From DATEMU01 sp964414585 (lineage in GTDB: Bacteria; Planctomycetota; Phycisphaerae; UBA1845; UTPLA1), in the NCBI GenBank assembly GCA_964414585.1, contig CAYPXR010000088.1, positions 1 through 34,744 of the forward strand: a stretch of 34,744 bases of DNA, written 5' to 3'. Both the position numbers and the translations under genes were made by a program. Below, one piece after another: positions 6,505 through 14,900 of this stretch; position 1 is the stretch's first letter, and the number at the start of each line of letters is the position of its first letter. The notes beneath the pieces were generated by a model. The model ran no database searches and had not been told where the DNA came from. It saw only the letters and a program-made list of their open reading frames with translations.

Positions 6505-8133
6505 TCAGTTCTGGACGACCGATTCACGATGATCCAGCGCCCCCAGGCGAAGCGCGGAAACCGAACGGGCCGATTCGTCATCCCGTTCCTCCCGATGAAA
6601 CTTCGCCGTGAGGTAGTCCCAGTCGATGACCAAGCGCCCTCCGGTGGTCTCATGCTGCTTCTCCCAATTCATCAGCAAATCGAAGCACGCGTGATCGATG
6701 TAATCGAGCCTTTCGAAATGCACATGCAATTCAGTGCTCGGCCGGATCTGATCGAGGGCCGCCGCCAGCTTCGGCAACCCGACAAACGTGGCCGCCCCCT
6801 TGAGGCGGATGATCGTCCGGTTTTGGGCGAACTGGTCCTCGATTGTGACGCTAAGATGCGAAAACTGATACAGCAACTTGACCACGGAGATGCCAACGCC
6901 GATGAGCACGCCGGTTAACAGGTCGGCGACCACAATCATCACCAGCGTCACAGCAAAGATGACGGCTTCGCTTTTGCCAAACGCGGAAAGCTCCTTGAAC
7001 GCTTTGAAATCGATCAATTTGTAACCGGTGAATACGAGAATCGCTCCCAGGCACGATGTGGGAACCATCCTGAGAATCCAAGGCAATGCGGCCGCGAAAA
7101 GCAGCAGCCATACACCGTGGAGAATGGCCGACGTCCGCGTGCGTCCGCCGGCTTCAATGTTCGCCGCGCTTCGCACGATGACGCCCGTCATCGGGAGGGC
7201 GCCGACGACGCCGCAGAGCATGTTTCCGACGCCTTGCGCGGCGAGTTCCTTGTCATACTTCGTCCGTGGGCCCTGATGCAGTCGATCGACAGCCGATGCA
7301 CAAAGCAGCGTCTCCGCGCTCGCGACGAACGCCACCGCCAGCCCCGCCAAAAGAATCTGTCCGTCCAGCAACCGGCGAATATCAGCCAGACCGATCCAAC
7401 GAATCGAATCGCCGAGATTGTCCGGCAGCGTCACGAGCTTGATCGGCAGGTGGCCCAATGCCGTGACCCCCGTCGCCACGAGCACCGCGACGAGCGGTGC
7501 GGGTACGATTCTCCACGCCTTGGGAACGACCCACTTCCAAAGGACAATCACCAGGATCGTAAGCAGCCCGACTCGAGCCGCCCAATGATGGGGCGAGCCG
7601 TCGAGCGGCACGATCCCCTTCCACACGGCTGCGGGAAGGGACGCGATGTTGGCAAGCCCGGCCCCCTTCGGAGCGTCATCGACCATGACGTGAAACTGAC
7701 TGGCGAAGATGAGTACGCCGATGCCGGAGAGCATCCCACGAATGACTGCCGGCGAGACGGCTCGAAACCACTGCCCCAGGCCGAGCAGGCCCGCGATCAA
7801 CTGCACGGTGCCCCCGACCAGGACCACGGACCCGAGGATTTCAATGCCGGTCAGGCCGTCCGGGCCTTTGCGCTGGACGATTTCGTAGATCATCACGCTC
7901 AATCCTGCCGCCGGACCGCTGACCTGAAGCGGAGCGCCCGCGAGGGCGCCGACGACGATCCCGCCAATGATTCCTGTCACCAGCCCGACGGCCGGGGGAA
8001 CACCGGACGCAATAGAAATCCCCATGCAGAGCGGAAGCGCAACGAGGAAGACGACGATGGACGCGAGAAAATCGTGCCTGAAGTTTGAGCCGATCGAAGG
8101 GATCGCTGGTTGAGCCTTGGAATCTTGATGCAT
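6505..8133 (-). CDS. SulP-family anion (bicarbonate/sulfate) transporter with C-terminal STAS domain
   Basis: The 542-residue protein has about 10-14 hydrophobic segments with SulP landmarks: DFLASIVVFLVALPLCMGIS near the start, a GPAAGLSV turn, and the family's VASAETLLCASAVD and LPMTGVIVRSAAN segments. From about residue 425 a STAS-like domain follows (RTIIRLKGAATFVGLPKL, then ERLDYIDHACFDLL). The start was set at ATG 8131-8133, which gives the typical short polar N-terminus; an upstream in-frame start (8226) adds 31 atypical residues. A beta-carbonic anhydrase lies directly upstream on the same strand. That pairing is common for SulP proteins moving bicarbonate, so bicarbonate is the inferred substrate, with sulfate possible. 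Confidence 0.9.
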   Translation of the reverse strand: MHQDSKAQPAIPSIGSNFRHDFLASIVVFLVALPLCMGISIASGVPPAVGLVTGIIGGIVVGALAGAPLQVSGPAAGLSVMIYEIVQRKGPDGLTGIEILGSVVLVGGTVQLIAGLLGLGQWFRAVSPAVIRGMLSGIGVLIFASQFHVMVDDAPKGAGLANIASLPAAVWKGIVPLDGSPHHWAARVGLLTILVIVLWKWVVPKAWRIVPAPLVAVLVATGVTALGHLPIKLVTLPDNLGDSIRWIGLADIRRLLDGQILLAGLAVAFVASAETLLCASAVDRLHQGPRTKYDKELAAQGVGNMLCGVVGALPMTGVIVRSAANIEAGGRTRTSAILHGVWLLLFAAALPWILRMVPTSCLGAILVFTGYKLIDFKAFKELSAFGKSEAVIFAVTLVMIVVADLLTGVLIGVGISVVKLLYQFSHLSVTIEDQFAQNRTIIRLKGAATFVGLPKLAAALDQIRPSTELHVHFERLDYIDHACFDLLMNWEKQHETTGGRLVIDWDYLTAKFHREERDDESARSVSALRLGALDHRESVVQN

Positions 8134-8242
8134 CGGATACCCTATTTTCAGGAAAAGTCTTGTGAATTCGCTTTTAGAGAAAGACGCGACGGTCTGGTTC
8201 CTACCCTGCCGCCCCCGGCAACCCATCGCGCAGGTCGTACGG

Positions 8243-8917
8243 CTAGATGGATTGATCGAGACGTCGCTTCAACCCGGAACCGAGGCCCCGAGCCGGCTGT
8301 TCCTTCAACGCGAGGAATTGACCCTGCTCCGGATCGAAATCGAAGACTTCGCCCGTCTCGATTTTGTAGACCCACGCATGCAGGTGCAGCTTTTCCTGAG
8401 CGATGGCCGCCGCCACTGACGGGTGCGTCCGGAGGTTCTCGATCTGCACCAGGACATTCTCTTCAACCGTCGCCGTCAACCGGGCCGGTCCTTCGAGCGC
8501 CTGATATTTTTCCCGGATGATCCGACGCGTCGCTTCGGCGTGGGTGAGCCATTCGCCGACCGCGGGCAAGTCCCTCAAGCTTTCCGGCTCCAGGATTCCC
8601 TTCATGGCGCCGCAATGAGAGTGTCCACAGAGGATGATGTCTCGAACGCCCAATCCGGCAACGGCGAACTCAATGGTGGCCGCCTCACCCCCGTTTACTC
8701 TTGCCGAAAACGGCGGGACGATATTGCCCGCGTTGCGAAGAATGAACAAGTCACCCGGATCGGTCTGCGTGAGCAAGTTTGGATTGATGCGCGAATCCGA
8801 ACAGGTAATGAACAGCGCAATCGGATTCTGTCCCTTCGCCAGTCGTTCGTAAAAACCCTTCTTCGTACCGAAGACGTCTTTTTGAAAATTGTGCACGCCT
8901 TCCACAAGCTTTTGCAT
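8243..8917 (-). CDS. Beta-class carbonic anhydrase
   Basis: It interconverts CO2 and bicarbonate with a zinc centre in the cytoplasm. The 224-residue protein shows the zinc ligands Cys39 (CSDSR, 39-43, with the Asp41-Arg43 dyad), His99 and Cys102 (CGHSHCGAMKG). NAGN at 62-65 is also a family motif. The length is standard for beta enzymes. ATG 8915-8917 is preceded by a GAGGGTG ribosome site. The SulP transporter starts 109 bases downstream on the same strand, so the two are probably co-transcribed. A 12-bp palindrome lies about 50 bases upstream of the start. Confidence 0.95.
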   Translation of the reverse strand: MQKLVEGVHNFQKDVFGTKKGFYERLAKGQNPIALFITCSDSRINPNLLTQTDPGDLFILRNAGNIVPPFSARVNGGEAATIEFAVAGLGVRDIILCGHSHCGAMKGILEPESLRDLPAVGEWLTHAEATRRIIREKYQALEGPARLTATVEENVLVQIENLRTHPSVAAAIAQEKLHLHAWVYKIETGEVFDFDPEQGQFLALKEQPARGLGSGLKRRLDQSI

Positions 8918-8966
8918 AACACACCCTCGGAGGCGGCGCGGGGCGACACCTCACATCGAACGTCCC

Positions 8967-8978
8967 ATCAGCGCTGAT
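8967..8978. promoter_or_regulatory. 12-bp perfect palindrome upstream of carbonic anhydrase (candidate operator)
   Basis: ATCAGCGCTGAT is its own reverse complement and lies 49-61 bases before the carbonic anhydrase start. A degenerate second copy (GTCAGCGATC) begins near 8987. The position suits a repressor or activator site for the carbonic anhydrase-SulP unit. No regulator gene is visible nearby and the sequence matches no operator I know. Confidence 0.3.
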
Positions 8979-9030
8979 CCCGAACGGTCAGCGATCAAAC
9001 AATTATCACGATTGAAACGTGCCGGATGTA

Positions 9031-9411
9031 TCAACAAAGAAGGGGGGCGCCAATGCCGTTTCGATAGTCGTGGCCGTGATCGACGATGGCTTGATGCTCG
9101 CCGGTGAAATGCTGGCGAACCTGGCCCCGGTGAACGTCTTTTTCATGTCGTTGACTGACATGAAATGGCCTGAAAATGATGCGATCGCTCTCGTAACGGG
9201 CCATTGCCGGTTTCCCGGCAAAGTCGCCGGATTCCTGCGAATCCCGTTCGACGGGCTCCGAGGAAGCCGGTCGCTCCGATTCACCCAACCGTACCGAGGC
9301 CGCGCCGGAGACCATGCCGGCGCAGCAGGCGAGGACGATGGACCATTGAGCCCACCACCGGGTCGCCTGCAAAAAAACGGATTTCGACAATCTCGTTCTC
9401 ACGACAAACAC
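9031..9411 (-). CDS. Hypothetical small exported or membrane-anchored protein
   Basis: This is a GTG-started, 126-residue ORF. A positively charged N-terminus is followed by a hydrophobic stretch at about 20-40 (WSIVLACCAGMVSGAASV), which could be a signal peptide or anchor. The rest is polar and His-rich towards the C-terminus. Third codon positions are GC-rich in this frame, supporting coding. I recognise no family. Overlapping ORFs in other frames (9019-9723 plus, 9006-9284 minus) are less convincing. It lies 113 bases upstream of carbonic anhydrase on the same strand. Confidence 0.45.
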   Translation of the reverse strand: MFVVRTRLSKSVFLQATRWWAQWSIVLACCAGMVSGAASVRLGESERPASSEPVERDSQESGDFAGKPAMARYESDRIIFRPFHVSQRHEKDVHRGQVRQHFTGEHQAIVDHGHDYRNGIGAPLLC

Positions 9412-9531
9412 ATCCAGAGCACGTCAACCCTAAGTCAACGTATTAGGTCGCCAACCCTCACGTTGTCCCGAATGTTAGCCGGCGAGCCTGGCACCGTCAA
9501 CCAAGACCCACAGTTCCAGGGGTCCGAATAC

Positions 9532-11850
9532 TTAGCACCCGCCGAATCGCAGGCAGTCAATGATGAACTGGAGGTCCTGACCATCCGTGATCTCGTCGTA
9601 ATTCAGGTCGATGCGATGCGTGCCGCCGGGCGGGTTGGTTTCGAAGCCCAACATCGCATCGACGATGCAGTCCAGATCGCTTTCGACGGTGAACTCCAGG
9701 TCATTGTTGCAATCGCCGGATAGATAGTAGGTGTGGATCACGATCGAATCGCTGTAGGCCGTTTCCACGCCGTCCTGGTTTCGCGCCTTGACGTGAAATT
9801 CGTAATCCGTGTCCGGGCTCAATCCCGTCGCCGTCGCCGCGGTTCCCTGTACCCAGACCTGGAGCCCCCCATTGCCGCCCGGCGTCACCGACTCGAAATA
9901 CAAACCCGACAAGCCGGTCGTCAGATTGGTAAAGGTCCCCAGCGCCACCAGGTCGGCAGTGTCATATCCCACGATACCGGAGGCGATCCCCACCGGCGTC
10001 TCAATCATCGTCGCCGCGTTCGACACCGCGCTGAACGCGGTCTGATTCGGCGTGGGAAGCGTGCTGTCCCTGGCCGCGACCCGGTAGGAATAGATCGTAT
10101 TGGCCGAAAGTCCCGTGTCTGTGTAACTCGTGCCGATCTGCCAGAAGCTGCTCGTCCCGCCCGGTGTCGCGCTGGTGCACTGGAACATGTATTGCACTGG
10201 CTGCGTGGCGTCTGTCGCGGTCGTCGCCGTCATGGCGACAGCGTCCGTACCCGAAGCTGCCGGCGAAACACTGAAGGTCATTGGATCCGGTTGAGGCGGG
10301 CTTGTATCCGGTTCGGTCGTACCACCGACGGCCAGATAGGCGTTAACGAATCCCCAGCCATAGGTCGTATCGTAACCTGCGCTGCCTCGGTCGACACAGG
10401 TTTGCTGGATGATTTCCTCGACTTGTTCGGCCGTCAGCGCCGGATTGGCCGAAAGGACCAGAGCCGCCACCCCCGCGGCATACGGTGATGCAAATGAGGT
10501 TCCATCCACAAACACATAATCGCCCGACACCCATCCCGCCGAGCCCGTGCGGTCGGTCGTGTAGATGCTCTGTCCCGGAGCGGAAAAGGCAAGGCCGACG
10601 CCGAAGTTGCTGAACGAAGCAAGATTGCCATTGCGATTCAAGGCCGCCACGGCATTGACCGTTGAAAGACTCGATGGATAAGTAATCGTCGATGAGGAAT
10701 CATTCCCGGCCGAGGCAAAATGGACGATACCCGCGCTTCGAGTGTTGGCATACGCCGAATCAATGGCGCTGGACGTAAATCCGTAATAATTGCTGTTGTT
10801 CGTCACCCGCGCGCCAATCGTCTGCGCCCATGACAGGGTATTAACAGTCCAGCTTGGCTGACTCGTCCAACTTCCGGAGCAATCCAGGTTGCTGATAAAG
10901 GTGCGCGCGGACGCCGATCGGCATCCTGGCGCGATTCCGACCGTCCCGGTCGAATTGTTGATGATCGCAGAGACACAGCCCGCCACGGCCGTCCCGTGAT
11001 TGTCACAGGCATTGACCGGCCCGCCGTTGCCTCCGTCGGTCGTGGTGTCGGTGCCCGGGGTCAACTGATTGATGTCGGGATGATCCTGTTGCACGCCGAC
11101 GTCGATGATGACGACGATGATGCTGGACGATCCCGTGGACAGGTTCCACGCCTCCGGCCCATCCATGTCCATATCCACTGTTCCGCCGGACTGTCCGACG
11201 TTGTGCAATCCCCAGCAATTGCCAAAACCGGGATCGTTGGGAATCAGGCCGCCGCGGCCGGTGAAGATCATGTCCGGCTCGGCATACTTGATTTCGGCCC
11301 TTTGGGCCAGGGTGTTGGCGGCTTCCAATACTTCGAAACCGTTTCGGGATTGGCTCCGAATTCGATACGCGCCCTTCATGCCGCCGAACTCGCGCTCGAC
11401 GATCTGTCCGGATGCCATTTGCGCCAGAAGGCGCTCCGCTTGATCGGCGGTAATCCCGTCGTTGAACCCCACAAGAATGTACGGCGTGACGTTCATCGGA
11501 CCGCCGTCATCCCCGATGAAGACCGGCGAAACAAAAGAAGCGCCCGACTCCTTCTCGACGAACTTCACCGATTCAGCGATGTCGGCGGCGGTTCGTTCAC
11601 CCGTGCTCAGCGTCACGAGCGACCAATCGAGGACGTCCCGCGATTGGAGTCCTGTCGCTGATATTCGGCGTCGGATGGCGTTTTCCATTTGCCCAACAGA
11701 AACGCCGGGGTGATAGACGGCGAGCCGGGCCGTATCCAGTTGCAGCGGACGCGCTTCGTGAAAATAATAATAATGACAAGGGGGGGCGGCTGGACTAGTA
11801 ATCATACTCCCGGCAGCCAAAAATCCGGCAAGGATGGATAGCCCTGACAT
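9532..11850 (-). CDS. Secreted subtilisin-family (S8) serine protease with fibronectin-like and dockerin-like C-terminal module
   Basis: The 772-residue protein starts at ATG 11848-11850 with a strong AGGAGG site six bases upstream. Residues 1-22 form a signal peptide. Residues about 40-195 look like an inhibitor-type propeptide. The S8 catalytic domain spans about 205-510, with Asp250 (IIDVGVQQDHPD), His285 (DNHGTAVAG), oxyanion Asn383 (ASAGND) and Ser452 (DGTSFASPYAAG). The Asp motif reads D-V-G instead of the usual D-T/S-G. Residues 522-710 resemble one or two fibronectin type III-like folds. Residues 711-772 form a dockerin-like Ca-binding pair (DCNND... and DLNYDEITDGQD). The last 251 residues closely match the end of the neighbouring protein at 11951-15985. 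It is probably extracellular or surface-held. Confidence 0.92.
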   Translation of the reverse strand: MSGLSILAGFLAAGSMITSPAAPPCHYYYFHEARPLQLDTARLAVYHPGVSVGQMENAIRRRISATGLQSRDVLDWSLVTLSTGERTAADIAESVKFVEKESGASFVSPVFIGDDGGPMNVTPYILVGFNDGITADQAERLLAQMASGQIVEREFGGMKGAYRIRSQSRNGFEVLEAANTLAQRAEIKYAEPDMIFTGRGGLIPNDPGFGNCWGLHNVGQSGGTVDMDMDGPEAWNLSTGSSSIIVVIIDVGVQQDHPDINQLTPGTDTTTDGGNGGPVNACDNHGTAVAGCVSAIINNSTGTVGIAPGCRSASARTFISNLDCSGSWTSQPSWTVNTLSWAQTIGARVTNNSNYYGFTSSAIDSAYANTRSAGIVHFASAGNDSSSTITYPSSLSTVNAVAALNRNGNLASFSNFGVGLAFSAPGQSIYTTDRTGSAGWVSGDYVFVDGTSFASPYAAGVAALVLSANPALTAEQVEEIIQQTCVDRGSAGYDTTYGWGFVNAYLAVGGTTEPDTSPPQPDPMTFSVSPAASGTDAVAMTATTATDATQPVQYMFQCTSATPGGTSSFWQIGTSYTDTGLSANTIYSYRVAARDSTLPTPNQTAFSAVSNAATMIETPVGIASGIVGYDTADLVALGTFTNLTTGLSGLYFESVTPGGNGGLQVWVQGTAATATGLSPDTDYEFHVKARNQDGVETAYSDSIVIHTYYLSGDCNNDLEFTVESDLDCIVDAMLGFETNPPGGTHRIDLNYDEITDGQDLQFIIDCLRFGGC
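9535..10287 (-). repeat. Copy A of a duplicated 753-bp C-terminal module (fibronectin-like plus dockerin-like)
   Basis: It encodes residues 522-772 of the subtilase. It aligns without a gap over all 251 residues with copy B (11954-12706). By hand count about 195 residues are identical (near 78%), rising to about 55 of the last 61. This is a direct repeat in the same orientation and frame, which points to duplication or conversion of a module. Confidence 0.9.
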
Positions 11851-11950
11851 TGGAAGCCTCCTTTGTTCAAGTCATGACGGGTGATCTACACAATTTGATC
11901 GCGCCATCCTAACCAAGGCGGCATCAAAAATCCATTATTTCATCCTCTCA

Positions 11951-14900
11951 TTAGCAGCCGCCGTACTGCAAACAGTCAACAATGAACTGAAGGTCCTGAC
12001 CGTCCGTGATTTCGTCGTAATTCAAGTCGATGCGATGCGCACCACCGGGCGGGTTCGTCTCGATGCCCAACATCGCGTCCACGATGCAATCCAAATCGCT
12101 TTCGACGGTGAACTCCAGGTCATTGTTGCAGTCGCCCGGCATGTAGTAGGTATGGATCACGATCGGGTCACTGTACGCGGTCTCCACCCCGTTTTGGTTT
12201 CGCGCCTTGACGCGAAATTCATAGTCGGTATCCGGCGTCAGCCCCGTCGCCGTCAACGAAGAGGTTTGCACCCAGGTGTTGACGCCTCCACCCGGGCCCG
12301 GCGTCATCGATTCGAAATACAATCCGGACATCCCGACCGTCAGATTGGTAAAGACGCCTTGCGCGACCAAATCGGCCGTGTCGAATCCCACGATGCCGGA
12401 GGAAATACCGGTGGGTGATTCGATCAACGTCGCCGCACTCGACACCGCGCTAAATGCCGTCACATTGGGCGTCGGCAACGTCGCATCCCGCGCCGCGACT
12501 TTGTAGGAATAGAGCGTGTTGGCATCCAGGCCCGTGTCGGTATAGCCCGTGCTATTCTGCCAGAAGCTACTCGTTCCGCCCGGAGTTGCGCTCGTGCACT
12601 CAAACATATAGGTCACCGGCGAAACCGCCGTGACGGCCGTGGTGGCGGTCATCGAGATCGACGAAGTTCCCATGTTCGTGGGCGCCACGGCAAAAAACAT
12701 GGGGTTGGGGATGGGTCCGATCGGCGGCACGACTTCATAGGCCCCCATGTCCACGGTAGCAGTCATATTGACGTCACCATCGGCGATGCGGGTATTGCCG
12801 TCCAGGTCCGTCGATATCGTGCCGGGCACCAGGGCATTGTTGCCGGTGTCGAGACAGGGCGAACTGTTCGAAATGTGGTAATCGTAAATCTGGTAAGCGG
12901 TTCCATTTCCAATCCCCATCGTGGAAAAATCGCCCCAGACGGTGATCGTCGTCGCCGTGTTGGCAACAACAAAAGATTGAAGGGCCTGACTGTTGTTGGG
13001 ATTGATAAATTTCCCGACCAGCGCACCCGGCGCGAAACCGCCGGAGCCGTTCGTCAGCGTCGTTTGGCCGGTCGTCGAATTGTAACTGGCCACCGCGGTC
13101 CAGGTGCCCGCCGCCCCGCCAATGAAGAGCGGATTTGAATTGATATTGCCGGTACCTGTATAGCTTCCTTGGACATCGGTATAGCTTACGCTGATCGTAC
13201 CGCCGAACAGGGCTATTTCAGCCGGAGTGTCATTCCAAAGGACCGAGTTTCTCACGGTCAGGCTACTGCCGGTGTCCGATTGGATCGCCGCCCGACTGAC
13301 GGCGGCTGAATTTCCGCTCAATGTGCAATCCAAAAAGCTCGGCATGGAACTGTTGTCGTTGTCGCTGACCGAACCGCCGCCCGCGACGTTTCCAACAAAA
13401 AGACAATTCACAAATGAAGGACTCGACGTAGAGTTGTTGTAATTCGCCCCGCCGCTGTTCGATGCCGAATTCCCTGCAAAACGACAGCCGACAAAGCTGC
13501 CGGTGCTGCTGGACGTGCATCGAACCGCACCACCCAAGGCGGAGGAATTGGCGACAAACAGGCAGCCGGACACCGACGGGTTCGCGCTGCCGACATAGAT
13601 GCCGCCGCCGTGGTTGACCGACGTATTCGCGGAGAAAGTGCTCGTGCCGATCGATGCCGTATTGTTGACGCAGTAGATCCCGCCGCCTTGATTGGCGGCC
13701 GAATTGCCCTGAATCGTGCAGCCGGTCATCGCGGCGCTGCCGGTTCCGAGCACGAGCCCGCCGCCATTACCGTTGCCTCCGCCGCCAGTGGCCGAATTGC
13801 CCGTAAGCTTGCAGTTGGTAAAGTGAGGGCTGTTGGTCCCGTTGTTTGTGCCATACAGGCCGCCGCCGTTGAGCGCGGTGTTGCCGGTGACGACGCAATT
13901 CGTAAACGAGGGACTGCTGGTGTTGTCCATGACGCCGGCGCCGCCGTTGGACGACGAGATGTTGCCGCTGAAAACACAATTACGAATACTCGGGTTGCCG
14001 TTGTTGATGTACAAGCCTCCGCCGTTCAGGTCTGGCGCACCGGACGTATTCCCGCCCGAGATGGTAAACCCGTCGAGCACCGCACCGAGATTGGTGCCGC
14101 TGGCGGTCACGACGTGATAGCTGTTCTCGCCGTTATTGGCGAAGTTCGGGCCGTCGTTGCCGTTCAAATCGCCGCTCAGGATGGACTGGTTGACCATTGT
14201 GCCGTCGGCATTGGTGGTGCGCTGCGAGAGCATCGTCTCCGTTCCGACAAATCCCCCGTACATGCTGACACAATCGGTGAGCTGAAACGTCGCCGAGCGG
14301 CTGCCGCCCGGTCCGGCGGGCTTGTAGCTGCCCGCCGCCACCCAGACTTGTGACCCGGCGGTCGCGGCCGCGAGCGCGGACTGAAGATCCGAATAGGCGT
14401 CGGTCCACGTGGAGCCGTTGTTCGCCCCACCGGCGCCTGATTTCACATAAATGACGCTCGATGCCAGCCCACAGGGCGGATATTGAACCGGGTCCGAAGC
14501 GATGCCGTTGGCCACCACCACAAGCGAATACAATCCCGCGGGCAGGCCGGCGGGCGGACGAAATTCCGTCGTCAAAATCTGGCTGCCTGTCATGACGCTC
14601 GTGCTGCTCCAGTTGTACGTCCGGCAGTAATAGACCGTTCCGCCACCGCTCGTCAGACGGACCAGCGGATAGTTGCTGTTCATTTGCAAGTCGTCGCCGT
14701 AGCACGCGCCTTCCGAAATGCCGTTCAGTCCGGTGCCGGTCAGATGATACGAACCGTCGCCGTTCGAGGTAATGCTGTTGATCACGGGCTTGCCCGCCGC
14801 CAGCGGCGCGCCGGCCGGCTGGTAGACGTAGAGTTGGCTCGAGAAATGTGAATAAAGGACGTTCCCATCCGGCAGAACCAACATCGCGGTTGCATACGAA

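Noticed and set aside
6369..6653. Minus-strand frame with a SACPECHSWL zinc-ribbon-like segment
   Set aside because: It overlaps the SulP 3' end in another frame, has only one CxxC pair and no ribosome site. Treated as chance, although 6351-6504 then contains no gene.
7117..8088. 323-residue plus-strand open frame opposite the SulP gene
   Set aside because: The product is rich in Arg, Asp, His and Gln, without domains, and the SulP reading on the other strand is unambiguous.
9019..9723. 234-residue plus-strand frame over the carbonic anhydrase upstream region
   Set aside because: It runs into the 3' end of the subtilase gene antiparallel and shows no domain. The minus-strand ORF with a signal-like N-terminus is more plausible.
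13200..14130. Possible CRISPR or tandem DNA repeat in the large secreted gene
   Set aside because: The repetition is at the protein level (beta-helix coils with NGGG and FTNC motifs). Units vary in sequence and spacing, with no constant repeats and spacers.
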